DNA of 64,000 bases, from NCBI GenBank assembly GCA_000511875.1, contig AZIN01000004.1, positions 1 through 64,000 of the forward strand. Reading direction: 5' to 3'. The translations under genes and the position numbers were made by a program. The stretch comes from Gammaproteobacteria bacterium MOLA455. Its GTDB lineage: Bacteria > Pseudomonadota > Gammaproteobacteria > Pseudomonadales > Porticoccaceae. A model generated the notes under the pieces. That model saw only the letters and a list, made by a program, of their open reading frames with translations, had not been told where the DNA came from and did not search any database. Position 1 is the stretch's first letter, and every line of letters begins with the position of its first letter. Of the stretch, positions 8,407-18,235 are shown piece by piece.

Positions 8407-9180
8407 ATGAATCTAAACAACAAAGTTGCAGTAGTCACAGGCGCAGGATCCGGTTTAGGTCGCGCAGCGGCACAGGCACTAGTGGATGGCGGCGCCAAAG
8501 TCGTCATCATCGACATGAACGCAGAAGCCGGCAACGCTGCAGTGGCAGAGCTGGGTGAGAGCCAGGCGCGCTTTATTCAGCTCGATGTCTCCAGTGGCCC
8601 AGATGTAGAAGCCGCCTTCGAAACTATCCTTGGCGATCTTGGTCGCGTCGACATTTGCGTCAACTGTGCAGGCATAGGCATAGCCGAAAAAACCATTAAT
8701 CGCGATGGCGACCCCCACAACTTAGATCACTACCGCAAAGTCATCGAAGTAAACCTGATCGGCACCTTCAATATCTCACGTTGCGCCGCAGCCGCCATGG
8801 CCCGCAACGAAGCAGATGCAAAAACCGAAAAAGGCATCATCATCAATACCGCCTCCATCGCCGCCTTTGACGGCCAGATGGGACAGGTAGCCTACTCAGC
8901 CACCAAAGGCGGCATAGTGGGTATGACCCTGCCCATGGCTCGCGATTTAGCCAGCCAGGGTATCCGTGTTAACACCATCGCCCCCGGCGTTATGGCAACG
9001 CCGCTAATGATGAGCATGCCGCAACCAGTCCAAGACGGTATCGTCTCCAATATTCCCTTCCCTAAACGTCTAGGGGAACCGGCCGAGTTTGGCCAGCTAG
9101 TGGTGCATATGGTTGAGAATAGCTATCTGAACGGCGAAACCATTCGTCTCGATGGCGGCGTGCGCATGCAGCCGCGCTAA
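8407..9180 (+). CDS. SDR oxidoreductase, probable 3-hydroxyacyl-CoA dehydrogenase (HSD10-like)
   Basis: A 257-residue short-chain dehydrogenase. The Rossmann motif TGAGSGLG is near residue 11, a following acidic Asp (IIDMN) favours NAD, NCAG is the structural motif, and the catalytic Ser and YSATK are present. The region after NCAG (GIGIAEKTINRDG) and the MARNEADAKTEKGIIINTAS stretch are like type II 3-hydroxyacyl-CoA dehydrogenase (HSD17B10). That enzyme oxidises branched or straight 3-hydroxyacyl-CoA, including in isoleucine breakdown. It stands alone between DUF2288 and the TRIC gene. Confidence 0.8.
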   Translation: MNLNNKVAVVTGAGSGLGRAAAQALVDGGAKVVIIDMNAEAGNAAVAELGESQARFIQLDVSSGPDVEAAFETILGDLGRVDICVNCAGIGIAEKTINRDGDPHNLDHYRKVIEVNLIGTFNISRCAAAAMARNEADAKTEKGIIINTASIAAFDGQMGQVAYSATKGGIVGMTLPMARDLASQGIRVNTIAPGVMATPLMMSMPQPVQDGIVSNIPFPKRLGEPAEFGQLVVHMVENSYLNGETIRLDGGVRMQPR

Positions 9181-9203
9181 CCCAGAGTTGTGATCAAACC
9201 CCA

Positions 9204-9821
9204 ATGACCTCACTGGACCAACTGCTCTTCGGATTCTCCATAATCGGGACCGTCGTCTTCGCGGTGTCAGGGGCATTGTTTGCCGCTGAAAAGCGCATGG
9301 ATATTCTTGGCTTTATTCTTGTTGGCACCGTCACCGGCGTCGGTGGCGGCACCCTGCGAGATCTATTGCTGGGCATCTCTCCAGTCAGCTGGGTGCACAA
9401 CCCAATGGCAGTCTATATCTGTATTGGCGCTTCCGCATTAACCTACTTCACCGTAGACCTTTATCGCAAACGGGACGCCTGGATCTTATGGACTGATGCA
9501 ATTGGTTTGGCGGTGTTTGCGGTTATGGGAGCGCAGGCTGCGATGGCATATCAAGTGCCGCCGATGATTGCCGTGGTCATGGGCGTGATGACAGCTACTT
9601 TTGGTGGGCTGATGCGGGATGTGCTCTGCGCAGAAGTATTGACCCTGATGCGTCCGGAGATTTATATCAGCTGTGCGCTGGTGGGAGCTGCTGGGTATGT
9701 GGGCCTGCATCAGTTAGGTGTTAACGAAAGTATTGCGGCGACTGTGGCGTTTTTGATGGGATTTGGGCTGAGAGCTGCGGCGATTTGGTTTAAGTTGACG
9801 TTGCCGAGGTTTGGGGCCTAG
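9204..9821 (+). CDS. TRIC-type cation channel family protein (UPF0126)
   Basis: A 205-residue inner-membrane protein with about seven hydrophobic segments in two related halves. Each half carries the family's glycine-arginine motif (GGGTLRDLL near 49-57 and GGLMRDVL in the second half). Bacterial members of this fold form trimeric cation channels. The partner and physiological role are unknown. It starts 23 bases after the SDR and is convergent with selU. Confidence 0.85.
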   Translation: MTSLDQLLFGFSIIGTVVFAVSGALFAAEKRMDILGFILVGTVTGVGGGTLRDLLLGISPVSWVHNPMAVYICIGASALTYFTVDLYRKRDAWILWTDAIGLAVFAVMGAQAAMAYQVPPMIAVVMGVMTATFGGLMRDVLCAEVLTLMRPEIYISCALVGAAGYVGLHQLGVNESIAATVAFLMGFGLRAAAIWFKLTLPRFGA

Positions 9822-9852
9822 TTGCTTGAGTAACGCCAGGAGCCGCGGCAGC

Positions 9853-10989
9853 CTACCTCCGACCAAGCCACTCCATAACGGCAGCGCGATCCCCCCGAAA
9901 CAGCACCCGCTCCTGCTTCTTGCTCAGCTGATAGCTATACATAGGATCATAGTAATCCACTGTCAGCGCATTCAACCATTGCCTATGGCTGGCAAAGTCA
10001 TCTGTATGCTGAATCGCAATCGCCGACTCCATCAGCGCTAAAATTTCCTCAGTACGCTTACCCCCGAGACGTCTTTTTACGCGCAATAAACTGTCCACCA
10101 AATACTGGTAAAATTCCTCTTCACCGCGTTCGCCATGATAGGCGAGGGTGTTGTTGTAGCGCTCGATCACATACTCCTGCCAGAGTCTGTCGATACGTTC
10201 TTCCAGTGGCAGTTCAATCACCACTATGGGGCTTTGCGCCATCGAATCTGCAAGGCAGGGTGGCAGGTGACGGGCGCCAATATTGCGGCTTTCATCTTCT
10301 AGAATAACGCTTTTGCCAGGGTGGTTATTTTCGATTTTAAGCAGGTCAAGGGCGATTCGATTTTCAACATCAATCTGAGCCGGTTGGCCATTGAGCGGAC
10401 GGCCAAAGCTGGAGCCTTTGTGATTGGCAGCACCTTCTAGATCAATGCCGGTTTCTAGCTGCAGCATAATGTCGGTTTTGCCGGTGCCGGTCATACCGGA
10501 CAGGATAATAAATTTCTCTGGGTTGCAGTCTGTGTCCAATGGGTGGTCTTGCAGACAGTAGTCATTGAGATAATTAAACAAAAAGCCACGCAGAGATTTA
10601 TAGCCGCCTGTGACTTTGGGGCAATGGATGCCTGCCTGTGCCAGCCATTCCTGACTTAGCTGCGAGCGTAGTCCGCCCCGGGCGCAATATAAAACCGCAT
10701 TGGGGTTGGCGCTGATAAAGCTCTGCCAAGCTTCTATGCGCTGGGCTTTGACATCCCCCTGAACTAATTGGTGGCCCAGTTCAATGGCGGCTTGTTGGCC
10801 CTGCTCTTTATAGCAGATACCCACTTGGTGACGTTCGTCGTCGCTCATTAAGGGTAGGTTGGCCGCGTTGGGTAGTGCGCCAGAGGCAAATTCTATCGGC
10901 GCGCGCACGTCGATCATTGGCATGCCGTCGAGCAGCAGTTGGCGATAGTCGTCTACCAGAGGCAGGATACTCAGGGGGGCGTTTGTCAC
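9853..10989 (-). CDS. selU: tRNA 2-selenouridine synthase SelU (MnmH)
   Basis: Replaces sulfur by selenium in the wobble 2-thiouridine of certain tRNAs, using selenophosphate. The 378-residue protein has an N-terminal rhodanese domain with the catalytic Cys102 ([10 protein letters not shown]) and a P-loop GMTGTGKT at 165-172 in the C-terminal half. The GTG start overlaps the selD stop by four bases, so translation is coupled to the enzyme that makes its selenium donor. Confidence 0.95.
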   Translation of the reverse strand: MTNAPLSILPLVDDYRQLLLDGMPMIDVRAPIEFASGALPNAANLPLMSDDERHQVGICYKEQGQQAAIELGHQLVQGDVKAQRIEAWQSFISANPNAVLYCARGGLRSQLSQEWLAQAGIHCPKVTGGYKSLRGFLFNYLNDYCLQDHPLDTDCNPEKFIILSGMTGTGKTDIMLQLETGIDLEGAANHKGSSFGRPLNGQPAQIDVENRIALDLLKIENNHPGKSVILEDESRNIGARHLPPCLADSMAQSPIVVIELPLEERIDRLWQEYVIERYNNTLAYHGERGEEEFYQYLVDSLLRVKRRLGGKRTEEILALMESAIAIQHTDDFASHRQWLNALTVDYYDPMYSYQLSKKQERVLFRGDRAAVMEWLGRR

Positions 10990-12044
10990 GAGAGCACCTT
11001 AATGGTGGCTGAACCTGTGGAGCTATCGGTTACTTCAGCTAGTGTTCCAATCGGCAGGTGATAGCAGCCTGCGCTTTTTAATAGGTTACTGACGGCATCG
11101 GCGCTGTTTGGTGCAACGGCTACTAACAAACCACCACTGGTCTGTGGATCACAGAGCAAGGTTTGGCTCTGCTCATCGGTGCCGCTGACATGCTCGCTTA
11201 TGCTCTGCCAGTTGCGAATACTGCCGCCGGGGATGCAGCCCTGTTCAAGGTAATCAATTACGGCCTCGTCCAGCAGTGGAACAGCTTGCAGATTTACAGT
11301 GGCTGAGAGTTCGCTGCCCTGACAGACTTCCAACAAGTGGCCCAATATGCCAAAACCGGTGACATCGGTCATGGCGCTGACGCCGTCAATTTTGGCCAAC
11401 TCGGCGCCAATAGTGTTCAGCTTCATCATGCTTTCCACGGCTAGGCGGGCATGTTCTGGCTGCAACTTAGACTGCTTTTCAGCGGTGGTGAGAATGCCGA
11501 CACCTATGGGTTTGGTAAGGAATAAAATATCCCCTGCTCGAGCTGTGCTGTTCTGTTTAAGTTGAGCTAGATCTACACGACCGGTGACAGCCAGGCCAAA
11601 GATCGGTTCTGGTGAATCAATTGAATGCCCGCCCGCCAGATGAATACCGGCTTCGCCACAGGCATGACGTCCGCCATCGATAACTTTTTGCGCTACCTCT
11701 GCCGGCAGCACATTGATAGGCCAACCAAGAATCGCAATGGCCATCATTGGTGTGCCACCCATGGCATAGATATCACTGATCGCGTTGGTTGCTGCGACAC
11801 GGCCAAACTCAAAGGGGTCATCGACAATCGGCATAAAGAAGTCGGTAGTGCTGATGGCGCCGGTGCCGTCGCCAAGGTCATAGACCGCGGCATCGTCTTT
11901 GGTGTTGTTACCCACTAGCAGGCGCGGATCATCGGGAGCGACAAAGTCGGTTTTGAGGATGCTCTCGAGGACACCGGGGGCGATTTTGCAGCCGCAGCCG
12001 GCGCCATGGCTGTATTGAGTAAGGCGGATTTTTTCGTTGGGCAT
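10986..12044 (-). CDS. selD: Selenide, water dikinase SelD
   Basis: Makes selenophosphate from selenide and ATP. The 352-residue protein has the catalytic glycine-rich start SHGAGCGCK with Cys17 and Lys20, as in E. coli. Asp-rich metal sites ([19 protein letters not shown]) and the conserved [13 protein letters not shown] and [10 protein letters not shown] stretches follow. Position 17 is cysteine, not selenocysteine. Coupled to selU. No selA, selB or selC lies in the window, so only the selenouridine branch is evidenced here. Confidence 0.96.
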   Translation of the reverse strand: MPNEKIRLTQYSHGAGCGCKIAPGVLESILKTDFVAPDDPRLLVGNNTKDDAAVYDLGDGTGAISTTDFFMPIVDDPFEFGRVAATNAISDIYAMGGTPMMAIAILGWPINVLPAEVAQKVIDGGRHACGEAGIHLAGGHSIDSPEPIFGLAVTGRVDLAQLKQNSTARAGDILFLTKPIGVGILTTAEKQSKLQPEHARLAVESMMKLNTIGAELAKIDGVSAMTDVTGFGILGHLLEVCQGSELSATVNLQAVPLLDEAVIDYLEQGCIPGGSIRNWQSISEHVSGTDEQSQTLLCDPQTSGGLLVAVAPNSADAVSNLLKSAGCYHLPIGTLAEVTDSSTGSATIKVLS

Positions 12045-12291
12045 GGGGTTCTTTTAAAAGCTATAAAGTTAGAGCTTTAGGGTACTTGGTTTGGTGGCGT
12101 AGGTCATTGGTTTGTTGCTTTGGTATTTGTGCTTGGAGCCGATCGCACGCGTCTCACTATACTGCGGCTAGTTATCTGTGGGGTTGATTCTATTTGCAGT
12201 ATAAAGATTGCTGAGTTTGGGTGACTGGGATGTTGCCTGGGGTGTTAGATGGCAATTTGTAAGGATTTATTACAGGTGCAAAATGCGGGAG

Positions 12292-12320
12292 GTAGCCAGG
12301 AAAAGATTCCCCCTGGCTAC
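12292..12320 (-). terminator. Hairpin behind the outer-membrane protein gene
   Basis: A perfect nine-base inverted repeat GTAGCCAGG/CCTGGCTAC with an 11-base loop, 16 bp after the stop of the barrel protein on the minus strand. It lacks a clear T run, so it may stabilise the mRNA end instead of terminating on its own. Confidence 0.5.
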
Positions 12321-12336
12321 GGATGCTGCTTGGTTG

Positions 12337-12927
12337 TTACATATCGAAACGGACATCAAATGTGATGGCATCGAAATCATCTGAGGAGCCATAGCCTAGG
12401 CCAAGAGAAATATCTGGCGTAGTGAAGTATCTTGCGCCCAGTGAATAGCCCGTTTCACTGCCATCATCAACATCGGCATAATCGATAAAAGCAGATAATT
12501 CCAACACATCTGAGGGCAATGCCCTAACACCGGCGGCAAGTACGTAACCGTTGCCATCTTCTGATTCGTCTGCGAATTCAACTTCTGCATCTGAGTAAGA
12601 AAGTGTGCTGACAAAATCCACGGTCGGGCTAATGGGGGTGTGGAATCCAACGCCAAATTGAAAACCAGTCGCTTCAATGTCATCTGTTACAAAGCCATCG
12701 GTGAACTGATCGTCTGATTCGATGGAGAGGTATGACCCAGTGAGGAAAAATGACTCATTGAGTGCTTTGCTGCCATAGATGCCAAACCCACTGAAATCGA
12801 TGTCAGCGATATCGCCGGTTTCATAACCAATACCGGCGTAGGTGTAGGACAGAGCGGATTGTTCTGCAGTTGCTGAGAAAGACGCTATGGACGCGATTGC
12901 ACCGATGATTAATGCTTTTTTAAACAT
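12337..12927 (-). CDS. Small outer-membrane beta-barrel protein
   Basis: A 196-residue protein with a signal peptide (MFKKALIIGAIASIASFSATA, cut near 21). The rest is alternating polar/hydrophobic strands with many Gly, Tyr and Asp residues, such as YTYAGIGYETGD and GYSLGARYFTTPDISLGLGYG, consistent with an eight-stranded OmpA/OmpW-like barrel. AAGGAA lies before the ATG. Monocistronic, with about 290 bp of non-coding sequence on its downstream side. Substrate or role unknown. Confidence 0.75.
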   Translation of the reverse strand: MFKKALIIGAIASIASFSATAEQSALSYTYAGIGYETGDIADIDFSGFGIYGSKALNESFFLTGSYLSIESDDQFTDGFVTDDIEATGFQFGVGFHTPISPTVDFVSTLSYSDAEVEFADESEDGNGYVLAAGVRALPSDVLELSAFIDYADVDDGSETGYSLGARYFTTPDISLGLGYGSSDDFDAITFDVRFDM

Positions 12928-13074
12928 AAATTATTTCCTTATAAGATGAGTTGTGACAAAAATCGGTTTTTGCCAAGCATCAATATAGATAAGGGATTTC
13001 ATTATTGCTGAGTATTTTTAGCAAATGGGCGAAGGTCCATACAAATTGTTGTGAGGCCTATTGGGGTGTTGCTT

Positions 13075-14109
13075 TTAATCGGGGTGAATGGTTTTGGCTG
13101 GTGGTGTGATGCGCTGCTTGCAGTACTCTCGTGGCGTTAACCCAGTCCAATGCTTAAACGCTCGGGTAAACGAGCGGGATTCAGTAAATCCAACAATCTC
13201 AGCAACCCGCTCAACTGAGAGCCGTTCATTCACCAACTTCTGAATCGCCACTTCCCGGCGCAAGTTGTCTTTAATCTTCTGATAACTGGTGGCGCTCTCT
13301 TTTAGCCTGCGGTGCAATGTCTGGGAGCTAATGCCCAGCTCCCCGGCCATCTGATGTATGGGCACAAAGATCAGTCTATCCGGGTGACGCTGCGTGATAA
13401 TGCGCTCAATCTGTGCTTCTAGAGTACTATCGGACCCTGGGATAGTCATTACATCCGCAGGGGCATTTTCTACAAATAGCGCCAGTTCTTGAGCGGATCT
13501 CAACAGCGGTTTATCCAGATACTGGGCATCAAATATAAGCCGGTTGGCGCTGCTATTAAATTGCAGATCGGCGGGAAACATGATCTGCAGTTCGTCCCGG
13601 TGCTGCGGCGCACTAAAGGTAAAGTGAGTTTCTTGCAGGCGGATTGGCTGGCCTATATACCAGCTCGGAAAGCGGTGCCAGATCACCAGCCAAAACTCTG
13701 CCATAAAATGCTCTGGGTCCAGTTCCGGTTTGGCCATCTTAAAGCTGAGCACCGCATTGCCCCGTGAACGACTCAGGCGCATGGGGATATCGTCGCTCAC
13801 AAGGTTGTAAAAATTCAACGCTTTTTCTAGTAGTTCACCCAATGTACTGCAGTGGCTGACCAGCTCAGCCATGGTGGCAAAGAGTCCCACTTTGCAGTTG
13901 TTCTGGGTGAAGCCCATAAACTCATCGTTAAGGGTTTCCTGCACTGTTTTAAATAGCCGCGCCACCTGATCGGTGTGCACTCGCTGGCTGCGGTTGTCCA
14001 TAACTGCGGGATTAATGCCGGCGCGCTCAAGGGCCTGCTGCTGAGGAAGGCTGTTCTGTCTGAGTCCATGCATGCAGGAGAGAACATGGTGGTTGCAGAT
14101 TGTGGCCAT
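13075..14109 (-). CDS. AraC-family transcriptional regulator
   Basis: A 344-residue regulator. The N-terminal two thirds match the arabinose-binding-like domain found in OruR/ArgR-type AraC proteins (FMGFTQNNCKVGLFATMAELVSHCSTLG). The C-terminal 100 residues carry two helix-turn-helix motifs (MAGELGISSQTLHRRLKE and VERVAEIVGFTESRSFTRAFKHWTGLTPREY). It diverges from mcm across a 214-bp gap, so it may control the propionyl-CoA module; that is inferred from position only. Confidence 0.88.
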   Translation of the reverse strand: MATICNHHVLSCMHGLRQNSLPQQQALERAGINPAVMDNRSQRVHTDQVARLFKTVQETLNDEFMGFTQNNCKVGLFATMAELVSHCSTLGELLEKALNFYNLVSDDIPMRLSRSRGNAVLSFKMAKPELDPEHFMAEFWLVIWHRFPSWYIGQPIRLQETHFTFSAPQHRDELQIMFPADLQFNSSANRLIFDAQYLDKPLLRSAQELALFVENAPADVMTIPGSDSTLEAQIERIITQRHPDRLIFVPIHQMAGELGISSQTLHRRLKESATSYQKIKDNLRREVAIQKLVNERLSVERVAEIVGFTESRSFTRAFKHWTGLTPREYCKQRITPPAKTIHPD

Positions 14110-14323
14110 TAAATAGTGCTCTATATAAAGCGCAAGCTAAGCGATGTTATTTGTGAGTTTAGGCTGCTTTTATACCACTTAAAGCCAGATAAACCCTAAT
14201 AAAATGGCAATAAATGTGCTTTTTGCTGTTGAATTTAGACCTTCTATTGACTGGCGTAGTCCTGCATAGTGCGTTTCAATAGATGCCAGCCTGTGATTGG
14301 CACACAACAATTTCGAGAAAATT

Positions 14324-16459
14324 ATGGCCGACGATAAAAAACCGACTCTCAGTGACTGGGAACAGCTTGCGGCAAAAGAGCTGCGTGGACGTTCAACCGA
14401 TGACTTGGTTTGGCAGACCCCTGAGGGTATTGATGTCAAACCTCTGTATACCGCTGAAGATACCGCGGACCTAAATCATATGGATAACCTGCCGGGCTTT
14501 GCGCCCTATAAGCGCGGGCCTAAGGCGACTATGTATGCTGGCCGTCCCTGGACGGTTCGTCAATATGCTGGTTTCTCCACGGCTGAAAAATCCAATGCCT
14601 TTTACCGTCGCAATCTGGCTGCTGGTCAGCAGGGTTTATCTGTGGCCTTCGATCTGGCGACCCATCGCGGCTATGACTCTGACCATCCGCGCGTAGAGGG
14701 TGATGTGGGCAAGGCTGGTGTGGCGATTGATTCGGTTGAAGATATGAAGATCCTCTTCGATAGTATCCCGCTAGATAAGGTCTCTGTGTCCATGACCATG
14801 AACGGCGCAGTGCTGCCAATTATGGCGAGCTATATAGTGGCCGCAGAAGAGCAGGGTGTGGCACCAGAGCAGCTTGCTGGAACCCTGCAGAACGATATTC
14901 TCAAAGAATTTATGGTACGCAATACCTATATCTATCCCCCTGAGCCGTCGATGCGCATAGTCGCGGACATTATTGGTTACACCGCCACCAAGATGCCCAA
15001 ATTTAATTCTATTTCCATCAGCGGCTACCATATGCAGGAAGCCGGGGCGACCAATGTCCAGGAGTTGGCGTTCACTATCGCCGATGGCATTGAGTATGTG
15101 CGCACCGCCATTGCTAGCGGCTTGGATGTGGATGCTTTTGCTCCGCGGCTATCGTTCTTTTTTGCCATTGGCATGAACTTCTTTATGGAGATAGCCAAGC
15201 TGCGTGCGGCACGTATTTTGTGGGCCACATTAATCGAAGAGAAGTTTGCGCCGAAGGATTCCCGTTCGCTATTGCTCCGCACTCACTGCCAAACGTCTGG
15301 TGTCAGTCTGACTAGCAAAGACCCTTACAACAATATTATGCGCACTACCATTGAGGCCATGTCTGCGGTACTGGGTGGCACTCAGTCTCTGCACACCAAT
15401 GCCTTTGATGAGGCCCTGGGTTTGCCAACTGAATTTGCCGCCCGTATTGCGCGCAATACGCAGCTGGTGATTCAGGAAGAGACCGGTGTTAATAAAGTGG
15501 TCGATCCACTGGCCGGTTCCTACTATATAGAGAGTTTGACTAACGAGCTTGTTGAGGCGGCCATGGCGCTGATCAACGAAGTGGAAGATCTCGGCGGTAT
15601 GACCAAAGCGGTTGAGTCGGGAATGCCCAAGTTGCGCATTGAAGAGGCCGCAGCTTTACAGCAGGCGCGAGTTGATCGCGGCGACCAGGTGATTGTCGGA
15701 GTGAACAAATATCAGCTGGCTGAAGAGCCGGATGTGGATGTGCTAGATATTGATAACAGTGCTGTGCGCGTCTCACAGATTGCCCGTTTAGAAAAGGTCC
15801 GTGCTGAGCGTGATAGTGACGCCTGCCAGAAGGCGCTGGCTGCATTGACTGAGGCGGCGAAAAGCGGCGAGGGTAACTTGCTCGAACTGGCTGTGGATGC
15901 CGCTCGAGTGCGAGCTACTGTGGGCGAGATCAGTGATGCACTGGAAGAAGAGTGGGGTCGTCACCGCGCGCAAACCCGATCCATAAGCGGTGTCTATGGT
16001 TCTGCCTACGAAGGCGATGAGGACTTTATGAATATTATGAAAAAAGTGGCTGAGTTTGCCGAAACCCATGGTCGCCGTCCGCGCATGCTTGTGGTGAAGA
16101 TGGGCCAAGATGGACATGATCGCGGCGCTAAGGTGATTGCGACGGCCTTTGCTGACCTGGGCTTTGATGTGGATGTGGGACCTATGTTCCAGACCCCGGA
16201 AGAGGCTGCGCGCCAGGCGATTGAGAACGATGTACACATTGTCGGAGTTTCCTCTCAGGCCGCGGGTCATAAGACCTTGGTGCCAAAGATGATTGAGTCG
16301 TTGCAGGCCCAGGGTGCTGGTGAGATTTTGGTGATCTGTGGGGGTGTGATTCCACCGAAGGATTACGCTGAGTTAACTGCGGCCGGTGTAGCGGCGATCT
16401 TTGGTCCGGGGACGAATATTCCCGAGGCGGCTGAGAAAGTGTTGGGGTTGATTAAGTAG
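14324..16459 (+). CDS. scpA: Methylmalonyl-CoA mutase, B12-dependent
   Basis: Isomerises (R)-methylmalonyl-CoA to succinyl-CoA. The 711-residue single-chain form is close in length to E. coli Sbm (714). The N-terminal TIM barrel includes [40 protein letters not shown], and the C-terminal cobalamin domain has [18 protein letters not shown] and ICGGVIPP. The His of DxHxxG is the lower cobalt ligand. ATG 14324 (MADDKKPTL) is preferred over an upstream TTG; GAGAAA precedes it. First gene of mcm-pccB-pccA-meaB. Confidence 0.96.
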   Translation: MADDKKPTLSDWEQLAAKELRGRSTDDLVWQTPEGIDVKPLYTAEDTADLNHMDNLPGFAPYKRGPKATMYAGRPWTVRQYAGFSTAEKSNAFYRRNLAAGQQGLSVAFDLATHRGYDSDHPRVEGDVGKAGVAIDSVEDMKILFDSIPLDKVSVSMTMNGAVLPIMASYIVAAEEQGVAPEQLAGTLQNDILKEFMVRNTYIYPPEPSMRIVADIIGYTATKMPKFNSISISGYHMQEAGATNVQELAFTIADGIEYVRTAIASGLDVDAFAPRLSFFFAIGMNFFMEIAKLRAARILWATLIEEKFAPKDSRSLLLRTHCQTSGVSLTSKDPYNNIMRTTIEAMSAVLGGTQSLHTNAFDEALGLPTEFAARIARNTQLVIQEETGVNKVVDPLAGSYYIESLTNELVEAAMALINEVEDLGGMTKAVESGMPKLRIEEAAALQQARVDRGDQVIVGVNKYQLAEEPDVDVLDIDNSAVRVSQIARLEKVRAERDSDACQKALAALTEAAKSGEGNLLELAVDAARVRATVGEISDALEEEWGRHRAQTRSISGVYGSAYEGDEDFMNIMKKVAEFAETHGRRPRMLVVKMGQDGHDRGAKVIATAFADLGFDVDVGPMFQTPEEAARQAIENDVHIVGVSSQAAGHKTLVPKMIESLQAQGAGEILVICGGVIPPKDYAELTAAGVAAIFGPGTNIPEAAEKVLGLIK

Positions 16460-16485
16460 GCTCTGTGACCTCAGGCCACCCAACT

Positions 16486-16580
16486 GTTCATCCTGAGCGC
16501 AGTCGAAGACTCTCATCGACCTACGCTGCTAGCCTGCAGGCAGATCCTTCGGTTCGCTGCGCTCTCTGAGGATGACAGGG
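16486..16580. repeat. REP-like palindromic intergenic element
   Basis: The gap between mcm and pccB begins with TCATCCTGAGCGCAGTCGAA and ends with an inverted match, CTCTGAGGATGACA, so the whole 95-bp block can fold on itself. A partial second copy lies at 20251-20280 after pccA. Sequences of the TCATCCTGAGCGAAG type are known dispersed repeats in many bacterial genomes. Confidence 0.65.
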
Positions 16581-16654
16581 TAGTTAGTCCGAACAAAAAA
16601 ATTATGTATCCGAGACAAAAACTCGGGAACAAATAAACATTAAAGGAAAAAACC

Positions 16655-18187
16655 ATGCACGAAATTCTTGCAGAACTTGAAGCCAAGCGCGCCCGCGCTC
16701 GCCTTGGCGGTGGACAGCGCCGCATCGACGCCCAACACGCCAAAGGCAAACTAACTGCCCGTGAGCGCATCGACCTGCTGCTGGATAACGGCAGCTTCGA
16801 AGAGTGGGATATGTTCGTCGAGCATCGCTGCACTGACTTTGATATGGACCAGCAGCATGTTCCTGGAGACGGCGTCATTATTGGCTATGGCACCATCAAC
16901 GGCCGCCTCGTCTTTGTCTTCAGTCAAGACTTCACCGTCTTCGGCGGCTCACTCTCCGAAGCTCACGCAGAAAAAATCTGCAAGCTAATGGATCAAGCGA
17001 TGAAAGTCGGCGCTCCCATTATTGGCCTAAACGATTCTGGCGGTGCACGTATTCAAGAAGGTGTTGCCTCCCTCGGCGGCTATGCCGATGTCTTTCAGCG
17101 CAACGTCATGGCCAGTGGGGTTATCCCGCAAATCAGTATGGTGATGGGCCCCTGCGCTGGCGGCGCTGTGTATTCCCCCGCCATTACAGACTTTATCTTT
17201 ATGGTCCAAGACAGCTCTTATATGTTTGTCACTGGCCCCGACGTAGTGAAAACCGTGACCCACGAAACGGTTACTGCCGAAGAGCTGGGGGGTGCACTAA
17301 CCCATTCAAGTAAATCCGGTGTCGCCGATCTGGCCTTTGCCAATGACGTGGACGCCCTGACAAAGCTGCGTCATTTCTTTAATTATCTGCCAGCCAACAA
17401 CCGCGAAAAACCGCCGGTATGGCCCACAGAAGATCCGGCCGACCGCATTGAAATGTCACTGGATACCATTATCCCGAATGACCCCAACAAGCCCTATGAT
17501 ATGAAAGAGGTGATTTTAAAAGTTGCCGATGAAGCGGAGTTTTTTGAAACTCAAGTGAGTTATGCGAAAAATATTATTACCGGATTTATTCGCATTGAAG
17601 GATCCTCTGTCGGTGTAGTGGCCAACCAACCAATGGTACTGGCCGGCTGTCTCGATATAGATGCCTCGAAAAAAGCCGCGCGCTTTATTCGCTTCTGCGA
17701 TGCCTTCAATATTCCCGTTCTAACCTTTGTCGATGTGCCAGGATTTATGCCCGGTACCAGTCAGGAGTACGGTGGGATTATCAAGCATGGCGCCAAACTG
17801 CTCTACGCCTATGCCGAGTGCACAGTGCCCAAGGTCACAGTGATAACCCGTAAGGCCTATGGTGGCGCCTATGACGTGATGGCTTCGAAGCATCTCCGTG
17901 GCGATGCCAACTTGGCTTGGCCCACTGCTGAAATTGCCGTTATGGGCCCTAAGGGTGCTGTAGAAATTATCTTCCGCAAAGATATTGGCGACCCAGAAAA
18001 GATCGAAGCACGCACTGAAGAGTATCGCAAGAAATTTGCCAATCCGTTTATTGCTGGCAAGCGCGGTTATATTGACGATGTGATCATGCCTCACAGTACA
18101 CGCAAGCGCGTGGCCCGTTCTCTGGCCATGCTGAAAAACAAAAATATTGAAAACCCCTGGCGCAAGCACGGCAATATTCCGCTCTAG
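16655..18187 (+). CDS. pccB: Propionyl-CoA carboxylase, beta (carboxyltransferase) subunit
   Basis: Transfers carboxyl from carboxybiotin to propionyl-CoA. The 510-residue length is right for PccB. Both crotonase-fold halves are present: the N-terminal oxyanion region [22 protein letters not shown] and the C-terminal [26 protein letters not shown] with [30 protein letters not shown]. These features and the mcm neighbour favour propionyl-CoA over acetyl- or methylcrotonyl-CoA. AAAGGA precedes the ATG. pccA follows after 48 bp. Confidence 0.94.
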   Translation: MHEILAELEAKRARARLGGGQRRIDAQHAKGKLTARERIDLLLDNGSFEEWDMFVEHRCTDFDMDQQHVPGDGVIIGYGTINGRLVFVFSQDFTVFGGSLSEAHAEKICKLMDQAMKVGAPIIGLNDSGGARIQEGVASLGGYADVFQRNVMASGVIPQISMVMGPCAGGAVYSPAITDFIFMVQDSSYMFVTGPDVVKTVTHETVTAEELGGALTHSSKSGVADLAFANDVDALTKLRHFFNYLPANNREKPPVWPTEDPADRIEMSLDTIIPNDPNKPYDMKEVILKVADEAEFFETQVSYAKNIITGFIRIEGSSVGVVANQPMVLAGCLDIDASKKAARFIRFCDAFNIPVLTFVDVPGFMPGTSQEYGGIIKHGAKLLYAYAECTVPKVTVITRKAYGGAYDVMASKHLRGDANLAWPTAEIAVMGPKGAVEIIFRKDIGDPEKIEARTEEYRKKFANPFIAGKRGYIDDVIMPHSTRKRVARSLAMLKNKNIENPWRKHGNIPL

Positions 18188-18235
18188 GCTTTTTGGGTGA
18201 AATTCTAGTTCGTTTTTTAATAGAAGATTAAAATT

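Noticed and set aside
14110-14323. Cobalamin riboswitch before methylmalonyl-CoA mutase
   Set aside because: No B12-box or riboswitch-like helices could be recognised in the 214-bp gap.
15788-16270. 160-codon antisense frame inside mcm
   Set aside because: Shadow of the mutase coding sequence, without start signals or family features.
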